A stretch of 36,127 nt of DNA from Robbsia andropogonis (GCF_000970345.1 NZ_LAQU01000019.1:62457-98583), one strand, 5' to 3'; numbered from the stretch's first letter, positions 21,123 to 30,543 are shown. Numbers and translations: made by a program. Notes: generated from the letters alone by a model not told the origin.

Positions 21123-21875
21123 TTGGCATCCACGTCCATTCCACTCCATGCGCCGGAGCCGCTGACCATCGATGTCGCCGGTCATCCGTTGATGCTTTGC
21201 CCGGAACGCGCAGTTTTCGATCCCGACAGCGCGACGCTGTTTGTGGCCGACGCGCATTTGGGCAAAGAGATTGTTTTCCACGCGCGCGGCGTGCCGGTGC
21301 CGCGCGGCGTCAGCGCGTCGACGCTGTCGCGGTTGACCGATCTGTTGCTGCGGTATCCGGCCAGACGACTTGTTTTCCTAGGCGACCTGCTGCACGCCCG
21401 TGAGGCGCAATCTCCCGAAATCCTGGATGCGATGCGGCTCTGGCGCGATGCGCACGCCCCCCTGGAAGTCGTGTTGATCACCGGCAACCATGACCGGCAT
21501 GCGGGCCTACCGCCAACATCGCTTGGTATCGCCGTACATGATGAACCTTGGCTGATCGCGCCGTGGGCATGTTGTCATTATCCGATGCAAACGCCCGGAC
21601 ACTATGCACTCGCGGGCCATGAACATCCGGTGTTCACCGTTCGCACCGGCGCCGATGCGGTGCGGCTGCCGTGTTTTCATTTTGGCGCCGATGTCGGCGT
21701 CTTGCCGGCGTTCGGCGATTTCACCGGTGGTCATCCCGTGCGTCGCGCGCGTCAGCGCATCTTTGTCATCGCAGAGGATCGTGTTCTGGCCGTCCCGGTA
21801 CGGCACGGTCCAAGGCGTGAACGGGTATCCGCCGTCATCGCCGACACGCTCGATCTGCCGCGTGGCGACCGCTGA
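21123..21875 (+). CDS. pdeM: Ligase-associated metallophosphoesterase PdeM
   Basis: Calcineurin-like metallophosphoesterase of 250 residues, last member of the ligase-associated cluster and annotated in this family as a DNA damage response endonuclease. Metal ligands are visible in order: D-A-H-L-G-K (Asp43, His45), G-D-L-L-H (Asp88), G-N-H-D-R-H (Asn122, His123) and G-H-E-H-P (His166, His168). The start is taken as TTG at 21123, because the family N-terminus is reached a few residues later and no ATG is closer; there is no strong ribosome binding site and expression may depend on coupling with the helicase gene 15 bases upstream. Physiological substrate is not evident from sequence. Confidence 0.9.
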   Translation: MASTSIPLHAPEPLTIDVAGHPLMLCPERAVFDPDSATLFVADAHLGKEIVFHARGVPVPRGVSASTLSRLTDLLLRYPARRLVFLGDLLHAREAQSPEILDAMRLWRDAHAPLEVVLITGNHDRHAGLPPTSLGIAVHDEPWLIAPWACCHYPMQTPGHYALAGHEHPVFTVRTGADAVRLPCFHFGADVGVLPAFGDFTGGHPVRRARQRIFVIAEDRVLAVPVRHGPRRERVSAVIADTLDLPRGDR

Positions 21876-22019
21876 CCGATCGATCCATCCCATCCGTCGA
21901 CGCAACACCTGGGGTCAGATCAATGCCTGTACCGCCCGACATAGGCAGCGTCACTACATGCCGTTATGCTGTAGGGGTTGCCGTGCCGCGCGCGGCGCGT
22001 GCCGTCCACGGAGAGATTG

Positions 22020-24794
22020 GTGTCGATACGTCATCTGGATGCTTTATTTCGTCCGCGTTCCGTCGTGATCGTGGCCCCGTCCGCAGGGGCCGGCAACACG
22101 CCGCCACGCGGTCGCGCCACATCAGATGCGGACGCCGTTGGCCAAATCATCGCAGGGCAACCGGCGATCCTCTCCTATACCGCTTCACTGCTTGAGACAC
22201 GATTGGTGCAAGGCGGCTCTGTCGCCGATGGCACGCAGGTACGGCGGCACGCGTTTCTGCCGGGCATCGACAGCGACGGCATGGAAAAGGCGCGCCGCCA
22301 CGCCCACGCAAAGGGTGGCATGCACGGCGATCCGACCGATGGCGATGCATTTCGCGATCATCCTGGCGTGGCCCATGCCGCCACATTACGGACGACCGCC
22401 GCGCACTGCGATCTGGCACTCGTCTGTACCGCCCCCGAAGATTGGCCGAGTGTCATCGACGCCCTGGTGGATGCCGGCGTGCGCGCGGCGGTATTGTATG
22501 GCGATCCGCATCGACGCCTGGACGAGACGACAAGCACGGACGTCGGCGGTGACATCGCAAGTGATGCACTGATGACCCAGGTCCTCGCCCGCGCGCGCCG
22601 CGGCATGCTGCGCGTTCTTGGCCCGTCCAGCAGCGGCATTGTGTCGAGCCGCGCGAAACTGCATGCGAGTACCGGCGACACACCAGCGCTGGAAGGACGG
22701 GTCGCCTTGATTTCACAATCGCGTTCGTTCGCCAACGCCGCCGTATCCTGGGCGAGCGCGCGTCACATCGGTTTCTCGAAGGTCATCACAAGCGGGCGCG
22801 AAGCCGACATCGACAGCGCCGATCTACTCGATTATCTGGCAAGCGACGGCGAGACCGGCGCAATTGCGTTATCGATGGATTTCGTCGCACCGGACGCAAT
22901 GCGCAAGTTTCTGTCGGCAGCCCGCGCCGCTTCGCGCAATAAGCCGGTGCTGGTCCTGCGCGCCCGCCATGAACGGGCGGACGATGCCCTCTTCACCGCG
23001 GCATTTCGACGCGCGGGCATGGTACGGGTGGAATCGATAGAGGACCTGCTCGACGCCATCGAGACATTGCATGTGGGCCGCTTCGCCGGCAGCGACGCAG
23101 CCACCATCCTGTCAAACGGCGGTTTCACCGGTGCCTTGGCCGCGGATGCGCTCCATGCGGCTGGCGGTCGCCTTGCAGTGATGCATGATCCCGTACGGGA
23201 TGGCGGCAAGCCCGAGGCCATGCCGGCATCGACGTCCGAAACCAGCACTCCCGCCCTGGCGAGGGAAGCGCTGCCCTGGCGCAACGGCCGCAACCCGATC
23301 AATCTCGGGGAAACAGCCGATCCGTCGGCCTACGATGCGGCCATTCGCGCGTTGGCGCCACAATCATCGACGGGTGCGCTCTTTGTCGTCCACACGCCCA
23401 GCGTCCATGCGCCCGCGCTGCCGCTGGCCCGGACGGTGGCAGCGCATGCCGCGCGCTGGCCGCGTGCGCTAATGACCTGCTGGCTCGGTGATTTCGATCC
23501 CGCGGTCCGCACACTGCTGCATCAGCATAAGATCGCGGTCTTCCCCACACCACAACGCCTGGCCCGCGCGTTTGCCGCAATGCGCGAATATCAACGCAAC
23601 CAGGTATTGCTGGCGGAAACACCGGAATCGATCGGCCAACTCCAGGCGGACGCGATCGCCGCCGCGAGGGCCGGCCTGCAACAACGCCTGGCGTCGGGTG
23701 CGCCATCGGATATGCTGACGCATGACGACGCGTTTGCATTACTGGCGACGTTGCTGCCGCACGCACCGGACCTTACCAGCCGCTCTGCCGAGGCGAGAGA
23801 AACGGGCAACGACGAACGGACCGGTCCGTTCATGGCGCTGACGGTCAAGCGGGATCTCCACTTCGGCATGGTGTTGGGCGTCACACCGCCCGGTGCGTTT
23901 CCCGGCGCACCCACGCAGCAGACCGAATGGACCATTCTGCCGATCAACACCGTCCTGTCTGGCGACCTGGTCGGCCGACTTCCCAGCGCGCCAACGCACG
24001 GCCATGCCTCGTTCCGTGCGTTCACGCGTTTTCTGGCGCGCCTGTCCGATGTGATCGTTGCCGTACCTGAAATCGCGGGGCTGTCGTTGCGCGCTGCGCA
24101 TCGGCATGACGACGGCATTGTAATGCGCGACTGTACACTACGCGTCACGGCACCGGATTCCCTTGCCCGATTGTCGACAACGGGTGCGTCGACCGATACC
24201 AATGCGCCACGCGCACGATATCGATTCACGGTGCGTCCCTATCCTGCGGAACTCGAATCCACCGTTCATTGGCAAGGTCAGGCAATCACCGTACGGCCCA
24301 TTCGTCCGCAAGACGAGCACACGCATCGCATCCTGGTGGAGTCGATGACTGACGACGATCTACGGATGCGCTTCTTCGGTGCGGTGAACGCGCCGGAACA
24401 TAGTCAATTGGCGCGGATGACGCAAATCGACTACGACCGTGAAATGGCCTTCATTGCCACCACCGAGATCGCGCAAGCCGATGGTGGGGCGCCAACGAGC
24501 GTCACATTGGGCGTCGTACGCGCCGTTGCCGACGCCGACAATGAAACAGCAGAATTCGCGGTGCTGGTGCGCTCTGACCGCAAGGGCCTGCGGCTGGGCG
24601 CGCTTTTGATGCAGCGGATCATCGCTTACTGCCGGGCACGCGGCACGCGCGCCATTGTTGGCGAAGTACTGGCGGAGAATACCCGCATGATCAAGCTCGC
24701 CCGTACCCTGGGGTTTGTTGTCGAACGCAGCGACGAACCGGATATTCGCGTCTTGCGTCTGGTGCTGCAGCCCATCGATGCCACCATTTTGTAG
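22020..24794 (+). CDS. Pat-like fusion: NDP-forming acyl-CoA synthetase-like + GNAT acetyltransferase
   Basis: Fusion protein of 924 residues resembling PatZ/Pat lysine acetyltransferases, which regulate acetyl-CoA synthetase and other enzymes. The N-terminal two thirds are related to NDP-forming acyl-CoA synthetase: a CoA-binding Rossmann region (about 1-230) and a ligase-CoA domain with S-Q-S-R-S-F-A-N-A-A-V-S-W-A and T-S-G-R-E-A-D-I-D. The loop that in active synthetases carries the phosphorylated His (S-H-T-G) is missing, with residues 313-330 running straight into A-A-F-R-R-A-G-M. The ATP-grasp part is shortened. The C-terminal GNAT domain (about 750-915) is intact, with acetyl-CoA binding R-K-G-L-R-L-G. 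The start is GTG 22020, backed by GGAGAG five bases before it. It likely acts as an acetyltransferase with a sensory, non-catalytic front. Confidence 0.85.
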   Translation: MSIRHLDALFRPRSVVIVAPSAGAGNTPPRGRATSDADAVGQIIAGQPAILSYTASLLETRLVQGGSVADGTQVRRHAFLPGIDSDGMEKARRHAHAKGGMHGDPTDGDAFRDHPGVAHAATLRTTAAHCDLALVCTAPEDWPSVIDALVDAGVRAAVLYGDPHRRLDETTSTDVGGDIASDALMTQVLARARRGMLRVLGPSSSGIVSSRAKLHASTGDTPALEGRVALISQSRSFANAAVSWASARHIGFSKVITSGREADIDSADLLDYLASDGETGAIALSMDFVAPDAMRKFLSAARAASRNKPVLVLRARHERADDALFTAAFRRAGMVRVESIEDLLDAIETLHVGRFAGSDAATILSNGGFTGALAADALHAAGGRLAVMHDPVRDGGKPEAMPASTSETSTPALAREALPWRNGRNPINLGETADPSAYDAAIRALAPQSSTGALFVVHTPSVHAPALPLARTVAAHAARWPRALMTCWLGDFDPAVRTLLHQHKIAVFPTPQRLARAFAAMREYQRNQVLLAETPESIGQLQADAIAAARAGLQQRLASGAPSDMLTHDDAFALLATLLPHAPDLTSRSAEARETGNDERTGPFMALTVKRDLHFGMVLGVTPPGAFPGAPTQQTEWTILPINTVLSGDLVGRLPSAPTHGHASFRAFTRFLARLSDVIVAVPEIAGLSLRAAHRHDDGIVMRDCTLRVTAPDSLARLSTTGASTDTNAPRARYRFTVRPYPAELESTVHWQGQAITVRPIRPQDEHTHRILVESMTDDDLRMRFFGAVNAPEHSQLARMTQIDYDREMAFIATTEIAQADGGAPTSVTLGVVRAVADADNETAEFAVLVRSDRKGLRLGALLMQRIIAYCRARGTRAIVGEVLAENTRMIKLARTLGFVVERSDEPDIRVLRLVLQPIDATIL

Positions 24795-24838
24795 AATGAC
24801 GGCTGCTTCCCTTGTCCGTTTCGCTCCCTCCTGCTCCG

Positions 24839-25198
24839 ATGACACACGTAGACCTGAATTTCGACAATCGCAAGGCCCTGCTGTTCGCGCTGACCTCCGA
24901 ACGGCTAAGCGTGTATTACGAGCATGATGTCTGGCCGGACGATAATCGCGCACTGGATACCGCGAAAGTCTGGCTGATGCGCCAAGACCTGGTCGGACCG
25001 CCGCGGCTGATACGGGAATTGGCGCAACTCAGCGGACAATTCGCCAAAACACTGGCCGATAGCCTTTCTCGTGAGGCAGGACTTTACATGGCGCACGAAA
25101 TGAACCAATCGTTGGACCCGAATCACGCATCACCGGTCGCCATGGACTTGCTGGATGAGTGCGGTCGACTGCTTCGCGAGGCATCACTCGCCGACTAG
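24839..25198 (+). CDS. Conserved-looking hypothetical protein, 119 aa
   Basis: I do not recognise this gene. It starts with ATG at 24839, 44 bases after the Pat-like gene, and could be the last gene of that transcript. There is no clear ribosome binding site. The product is soluble, mostly helical in appearance and acidic, with no signal peptide or membrane segment. The composition and GC-rich third positions are like those of neighbouring core genes, which supports it being real. Function is unknown. Confidence 0.65.
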   Translation: MTHVDLNFDNRKALLFALTSERLSVYYEHDVWPDDNRALDTAKVWLMRQDLVGPPRLIRELAQLSGQFAKTLADSLSREAGLYMAHEMNQSLDPNHASPVAMDLLDECGRLLREASLAD

Positions 25199-25294
25199 AC
25201 CACCCGCCACAGCCGTACGGCAGCCTGAATAAATTTGTAACAGAATCGGAAAATCAGCAAATTTTTTGCGGTACACGTCTTCCCTATCCGTGTT

Positions 25295-25300
25295 TATACT
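25295..25300 (+). promoter_or_regulatory. -10-like TATACT before the 91-aa gene
   Basis: TATACT lies in AT-rich sequence 24 bases upstream of the start codon at 25325. No good -35 is found at 16-18 bases; TTGCGG at 25266-25271 is too far away (23 bases). An activator-dependent promoter is possible. Confidence 0.25.
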
Positions 25301-25324
25301 AACTGCATCACACGGAGAATCGTC

Positions 25325-25600
25325 ATGCTAAAAAATTATCCAATCGAGGATTTTTTAGTCAGTGTCACACCGATCCCACAAGTACTGGGCGTCGCGCCGT
25401 CGGGACTTGACGGTTTCGGCTTCGATGCAATCATCACCCGCGCCGATGGCTTTCCAATCATCGGCGACGACGTATCGTTCGACGTTCGCAACTGCATCAG
25501 TCCTTGCGGCCCCTATGCAAGCGCCGACTTCGCGCTCGAAGGGGGCCTTGAGTGGGCAAAACGGTGTATTCCCGTACTGCAGGGCGCCCGTAGTGCGTAA
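25325..25600 (+). CDS. Hypothetical small protein, 91 aa
   Basis: I do not recognise this gene. The ATG at 25325 follows GGAG (25314-25317) at a good distance. The product has no signal peptide or membrane segment and is rich in Gly, Asp, Phe and Ile; three cysteines (residues 57, 61 and 81), two of them as CX3C, could bind metal or form a disulfide. It lies alone between the Pat-like region and the convergent chemotaxis-type kinase, separated from the latter by 48 bp. The upstream region is AT-rich compared with its surroundings. Confidence 0.6.
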   Translation: MLKNYPIEDFLVSVTPIPQVLGVAPSGLDGFGFDAIITRADGFPIIGDDVSFDVRNCISPCGPYASADFALEGGLEWAKRCIPVLQGARSA

Positions 25601-25648
25601 ATAAATGTAAGCGCGTACATGGCGCTGTCGGATATCTCCGCACCCGGA

Positions 25649-28600
25649 TTACCCCGGCAACGCCGGACGCTCCGGAATGGCCGCCAACAGGTGCAATAGC
25701 TTGTTGCGATCGACCGGCTTCACCATATGCTGATCCACACCCGCCTCGGCGGAGCGGAGGCGATCCGACGGCATGCCGAATCCGGTAATGGCGATCAGAC
25801 AGGCGCCGCGCGTGACATCGGACTGGCGCAAGGCTTTTGCGACCGCATAGCCATCCATCCCCGGCATGCCGATATCCAGCAAGACAACCTCCGGCACGAA
25901 GGCCTGTGCGATGGTTAGCCCCGACTTGCCGTCAGAGGCAGTCCGTACATCATGACCTTCATGGGCCAATTGCAGCGCGAGCGCTTCGCCCGCATCCCGA
26001 TTGTCGTCGATGACCAGGATACGCTTGCACGGCGTGACTACCGGCATGGGAAAGTCTGCTATCACACTCGCCGGAATTGCACCGGTCTCCAGTGGCAAGT
26101 CAATCACGAACTCACTCCCGCTGTGGCCGTCGCTCATCGCGCGGACCGTTCCCCCGTGCAACTCCACGAGACGGCGCACGACCGATAATCCCACGCCTAG
26201 TCCGTTATATCGTTGGCCGTCGGATGTAGGCGCCTGGACGAACATATCGAAGATCTGGTTCAACATGCCCGCGGAAATGCCCCGGCCGTTGTCCTTGATC
26301 CGCACGGTCAATCGCTGCGCGGCGGAGGTGGCTGCGTGCAACGAGATCAACCCTCCAGGAGCGGTGAATTTCGCCGCGTTGATCAGGATGTTCTCCATCA
26401 CTTGAGACAAGCGAGTCGGGTCGGCGTTTAGATACACAGGGGTCTCCGGTAGTGATACCGACAAGCGATGTCGACGCTCCTGAATGATTGGCTGACACAC
26501 ATCGATAGCACTTTGCACAATGGTCTTCAGCGCCACCGTCTGCTGATGTAATTCCACTTGTCCGGCCGCGATGCGAGCGATATCGAGCATGTCGTTGACG
26601 AGGTGCAGCATGGCCCGTCCTTGGCGCTGTATCACCCCTGCCGCCCAAGACTTCTTTGTTTCGTCCACCGATGACAGCGAAAACAAATGCCCAGCCGAGA
26701 TCAGTGCCGCGAGGGGATTGCGCAACTCATGTCCCAACATCGCCAAGAACTCGTTTTTCCGTCTATCCGCCAACGCCAACTGGTCTGCACGTTGACGCAG
26801 GAATGCCGTGCTGAGGCCACGGTCCGTCAGGTCCCGTTCCGTCGACGACACGGACACGGCGTTGCCCGCCTCGTCCAGCAGGATCGACATTGACAACCAG
26901 ATTTCCAATACACGACCATCTTTGGCAACGCGCCGCGTTTCATAGGAATGCAGTGCCTGGTTATCCAGTGCGTGGAGAATGAAATCGTGATGATCCTCCC
27001 GCGCGCCAGGTGGCAGCAAATCCGAAACCGACAGGCATAACGCTTCTGCCTCCGTGTAACCGTACATCACAGTCGCGGCATTGTTCCAGGCAAGAAACCG
27101 CCCATTCAGATCGAAGACCGTGACGGCATCATTGGAGTCCTGCACGACGGCAGCGAGGCGCCCTGCACGCTCGTCTACTTTCTTGATATGTGTGATATCC
27201 GTCCAGGTCACCACCGTGCCGGCGGGAAACTGGCCGACAATGGCGATATACGGCGTGATGCGACGGACATACCACTGCCCCGATGCCGATTTGACTTCCT
27301 TCTCCGCCTGCTCGATCGCGCCGGACAAGACGCGCTCGACATCCGGCATCATCGTATCGCCAAGCGGTGCAACCAGGGTTTCCCGCACCGTACGTCCCAT
27401 GTCTGTCGGCCCCAGACCGAATATCGCCGCCGCACTTGGCGTGAAGCGTTTCAGCAAACCATGCCGGTCAATCAACACGGTGGCAATTTCAGTACTGGCG
27501 AGCAAACTCGTGAAATCGTCCGTCAGGGCCTCTAATTGCAGGACTTTCTGTTCTAGCTGATAATTGACCTGATTCAACTGCTCATTAACGACTTGCAACT
27601 CTTCCTTCGACGTTTCCAGCTCCTCGTTTGCCGAGCGTAATTCTTCATTTATCGACAGCATTTCTTCGTTCGATACGCGCAATTCGCTGTTACTTTCCTC
27701 TAATTCGCCGATCGTGAACCCCAATGCCGCCTGGGTGGTACGAAGTTCACGTTCAAGGTGCCATAGATCGGAATCACCTCCTTCTGCAACCGGTGGCAAT
27801 ATAATTCGTTGTACGAATGGTAATTGCGAAAACAGGATCAACAGCAAGCTACCCGCATAGATCTGATCGGTAATATGGGAAACCGTGATCTGCACGTCAG
27901 GCACGCCGTCGCCCAACACGGCTTCACTTACCGCATCACCGAACGGATTCTGAGACGCGCGGCGTAAGACGATCCGCAGCCTCATTCGCAATCTTTCGCG
28001 GGTCATGTCCAGAATGTTATTTGTCGGCTCGCCCTCAGACTGCCCCAAGTAGCAATCTACGGCGCCGCTAACATAGATAACCTGATGGGCGGTATTGGCC
28101 AAAACCGCGGCCTGATGATGCGACAACAACGCCGCGTTAACTAATTCCGCATACCCTTTATTACGACCGCCAACCCGCCCTGCGTTTGGGAAATCGCCGC
28201 GCCCCCCGTTTCGCGATGTATGGCGATGAATCGACGCACTTGGCATGGTGAGCGGTGCATGTTGATAAATGCGCCATTTCTTGGATACCTCCTGGAAATG
28301 CGTTGCATCCGGAGTACTGCTTTCGGCACGTCCGAGGAACAGATAGCACTCTGGGTTGAGTGCGAAGTGAAAGAGCGTGAAAACGCGTTGTTGCGCCAGC
28401 GGCTCCAGATATATCAGCAAATTGCGACAACTGATCAAGTCCACACTCGAAAATGGCGGATCGGCCGTCAAATTTTGAGAGGTAAATAAGATCGACTCGC
28501 GAAGTTCCCGACGCACCTGATAGCCGTGCTCGCACGGCTGAAAAAAACGCGAGAGCCTTGCTTCTCCCAATTGCAATGCAACATCCGGGGAATAAATACC

Positions 28601-29206
28601 AAGGCGCGCACACGTCAATGCTGTTCGATTGACATCTGACGCAAAGATCATGAAGCTGCGACCGCTTTTGCGCTTTTCAATCTCCTCGGTCAACAGCATC
28701 GAGATCGAATACGCTTCTTCCCCGGTGGCGCAACCCGGGACCCAGATACGCAACGGCTGCGCCACCTCGGGCGCATCGAGTAACGGTCGCAATACACGTT
28801 CCGCGAGCATATCCCATGCCTCCGCATCCCGAAAGAATGCGGTCACACCAATCATCATTTCCTGACTCAGTGCCTCTACCTCGTCTAGCTGCGTGCTCAA
28901 CAATTGGCAATACTTCTCGAAACGATCAATTCGGTTGACCGCCATCCGGCGTGCGACGCGACGCCTCAACGTGCAGTGTTTATAGCCTCTAAATTCGGTG
29001 CCAGCTCCTGCCAGAGCATTGAAAACTGGCTCCAGATCCATCGCGGGCACATCTGCCTGATCGTCCGCTTCGGGCGTCGCATGCGCAGCATGCTCAGGTA
29101 GCGCCAACCCCTGAAGTTGATCCGCGTAGTCCAACACCGCGGCGGCCATGTCTTGCACAGGCAATACAAATTCGACCAATCCCGACTCAATCGCCGTTTG
29201 AGGCAT
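25649..29206 (-). CDS. CheR methyltransferase-PAS-PAS-histidine kinase-receiver (C-terminal part of split CheB/CheR kinase)
   Basis: Large signalling protein (1185 residues as read). It starts inside the end of a CheB domain (residues 1-30), then has a CheR methyltransferase domain (about 58-320) with SAM-binding G-C-A-T-G-E-E at 158-164 and S-C-R-N-L-L-I-Y-L. A divergent PAS-like segment, a strong Glu/Leu-rich coiled coil (about 477-569), two PAS domains (about 570-680 and 690-810), a HisKA domain with phospho-accepting His826 in G-H-E-L-R-N-P, an HATPase domain with D-N-G-R-G-I and G-L-G-V-G-L-S, and a receiver with Asp1111 in L-D-I-G-M-P-G complete it. The ATG at 29206 is internal: the reading frame upstream continues the CheB sequence in another frame, so the real gene starts near 29742. 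No MCP or other che genes are nearby. Confidence 0.88.
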   Translation of the reverse strand: MPQTAIESGLVEFVLPVQDMAAAVLDYADQLQGLALPEHAAHATPEADDQADVPAMDLEPVFNALAGAGTEFRGYKHCTLRRRVARRMAVNRIDRFEKYCQLLSTQLDEVEALSQEMMIGVTAFFRDAEAWDMLAERVLRPLLDAPEVAQPLRIWVPGCATGEEAYSISMLLTEEIEKRKSGRSFMIFASDVNRTALTCARLGIYSPDVALQLGEARLSRFFQPCEHGYQVRRELRESILFTSQNLTADPPFSSVDLISCRNLLIYLEPLAQQRVFTLFHFALNPECYLFLGRAESSTPDATHFQEVSKKWRIYQHAPLTMPSASIHRHTSRNGGRGDFPNAGRVGGRNKGYAELVNAALLSHHQAAVLANTAHQVIYVSGAVDCYLGQSEGEPTNNILDMTRERLRMRLRIVLRRASQNPFGDAVSEAVLGDGVPDVQITVSHITDQIYAGSLLLILFSQLPFVQRIILPPVAEGGDSDLWHLERELRTTQAALGFTIGELEESNSELRVSNEEMLSINEELRSANEELETSKEELQVVNEQLNQVNYQLEQKVLQLEALTDDFTSLLASTEIATVLIDRHGLLKRFTPSAAAIFGLGPTDMGRTVRETLVAPLGDTMMPDVERVLSGAIEQAEKEVKSASGQWYVRRITPYIAIVGQFPAGTVVTWTDITHIKKVDERAGRLAAVVQDSNDAVTVFDLNGRFLAWNNAATVMYGYTEAEALCLSVSDLLPPGAREDHHDFILHALDNQALHSYETRRVAKDGRVLEIWLSMSILLDEAGNAVSVSSTERDLTDRGLSTAFLRQRADQLALADRRKNEFLAMLGHELRNPLAALISAGHLFSLSSVDETKKSWAAGVIQRQGRAMLHLVNDMLDIARIAAGQVELHQQTVALKTIVQSAIDVCQPIIQERRHRLSVSLPETPVYLNADPTRLSQVMENILINAAKFTAPGGLISLHAATSAAQRLTVRIKDNGRGISAGMLNQIFDMFVQAPTSDGQRYNGLGVGLSVVRRLVELHGGTVRAMSDGHSGSEFVIDLPLETGAIPASVIADFPMPVVTPCKRILVIDDNRDAGEALALQLAHEGHDVRTASDGKSGLTIAQAFVPEVVLLDIGMPGMDGYAVAKALRQSDVTRGACLIAITGFGMPSDRLRSAEAGVDQHMVKPVDRNKLLHLLAAIPERPALPG

Positions 29207-29742
29207 GATGGGATCCTCCGCGCTATTTGGAGATTGTGCAATGACAAGCCCCCTTCCGCCTTGATAGCACGAAGCCCCACCGTATTGTCGCCATCGGCGC
29301 CGCTCATGACGATGCCTATCACGCGCTCACGCTGATCGCTGGCGAGTGATGTTATATATCGATCTATAAACGTTGTCACTGACATCGGCCCTTCGTCCGA
29401 CACCAAGCGGCATATTGCCTCGTGCATCTCTACCCTAACGTCGGGCGGCAAGACGTAGATGTTTCCCGGGCGAAGTGGCATGCCATCCGACACCATTTGC
29501 AACGGCATGGTCGTTTTTATCGAAAATAATTCGGATATCTGTGTTTCTGCATCGGCACCAAAATGAAAGGCAATGACGAATGCAAAATCCTGTCGTGTAA
29601 TCGGGAATATCTGGAAAAAGAGGCTCAGCGACTTCATCGCGCCGGCCGATCCACCACCGATGACAACGATGTGTGGCGCGGCTAACGATGCCACGCTATC
29701 ATCGACCTCTCTGGAAGATTCGTTCATCGAGGATGACCACAT
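28966..29742 (-). pseudogene. CheB methylesterase domain, frameshifted from the CheR kinase
   Basis: N-terminal CheB domain of the same gene. Catalytic positions are visible: Ser in G-G-G-S-A-G near the start, His in A-F-H-F-G-A-D, and Asp in M-S-G-A-D-G-D. Family similarity runs through I-K-A-E-G-G and then breaks off: the frame continues for about 80 unrelated residues to the stop at 28966, while the expected L-V-I-A-Q-S-P continuation is found in the frame of the downstream kinase gene. One extra G in the G5 run (C5 on the plus strand, 29249-29253) would restore a single protein of about 1365 residues. Start is ATG 29742 or 29727; neither has a clear ribosome binding site. As given, the CheB fragment would end in a nonsense tail. 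Confidence 0.85.
29249..29253 (-). other. Homopolymer frameshift site (G5, expected G6)
   Basis: The minus strand reads GAA GGG GGC TTG in the CheB frame; the kinase frame needs GAA GGG GGG CTT GTC. A single-base deletion in the run explains the split gene completely. Assembly error, a real mutation, phase variation or a -1 slip on GGGGG would each fit. Confidence 0.85.
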
Positions 29743-29952
29743 GAAAGAGATGCCGAAGCGCAACGAATACGAACATAGTCATTGCACACCCTTTGAACTG
29801 CGGGGTCAGAATGCGCTGAAACGGTATCAAGCGCAATACCGCTATGGTGATTAATGAATCTTTACGCAGGGTCGACCAGCCTAGATCGTCCAATGCAAAA
29901 AATTGGACCGGCAAGTGTTGCTAGAGGGATGTCGAGACGTTAGGGTAAGCGA

Positions 29953-30444
29953 TTAGAATCCGTAGGCTCGCAACTGAAGTTCCTGCTGTACAGGCGCGAA
30001 ATCAGCTGGCGGGTAATGCAACACTGCGCCCTGCCCATCGTCAACTGTAATGGCCTCCCCGCTACGAGCAGCGCCACGCAAAAACGCTTCACCTTGATCG
30101 GTTGCCGGTCGTTCGACGGTAGAACCATTGATGCAGTCCTCAACGAAAGGCAACAAAGTACCATTTACCGAAAATGGTGGCAAAGCAGTAGACGATCCGG
30201 CATGCGCGACACAAAGTGCGCTCTCCAGATTCAACAGCGAGATCAACGGACCTTTCGATCCCTCTGATGCCGTCAGCAAGATGGGGCGTGAGCCTGTCGG
30301 AGGTAAGACAAATGCGACCCCCGAACCAGAAAATGCACGCCACGCACTCATGGGTTCGGCTTGTGCCGTCGCCATGGTAATCGCAGATGCCGCGTTTATT
30401 CCAATAAACGCAGCACGTATGAAGAACCGCGACTGTTGCAACAT
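29953..30444 (-). CDS. Putative secreted protein with signal peptide, 163 aa
   Basis: I do not recognise the family. The N-terminus is a typical Sec signal peptide: basic start, hydrophobic core (about residues 10-25) and a likely A-Q-A cleavage site near residue 29. The mature part of about 134 residues has two cysteines (78 and 104) that could form one disulfide, and several beta-strand-like segments. The ATG at 30444 has GGAG six bases upstream. It stands alone between the kinase and an 815-bp gene-free stretch, in DNA more AT-rich than the core. A candidate promoter lies about 100 bases upstream. Function unknown; periplasmic or secreted location is inferred from the signal peptide. Confidence 0.65.
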   Translation of the reverse strand: MLQQSRFFIRAAFIGINAASAITMATAQAEPMSAWRAFSGSGVAFVLPPTGSRPILLTASEGSKGPLISLLNLESALCVAHAGSSTALPPFSVNGTLLPFVEDCINGSTVERPATDQGEAFLRGAARSGEAITVDDGQGAVLHYPPADFAPVQQELQLRAYGF

Positions 30445-30543
30445 GCATTATTCTCCGTCGATGGCACGCAGGATCGCGCGATAGATGTATCTACTCGCCG
30501 TGACGCGGGGTATGTTCCGGATGATGCAGCCGTTTATCCGCCG

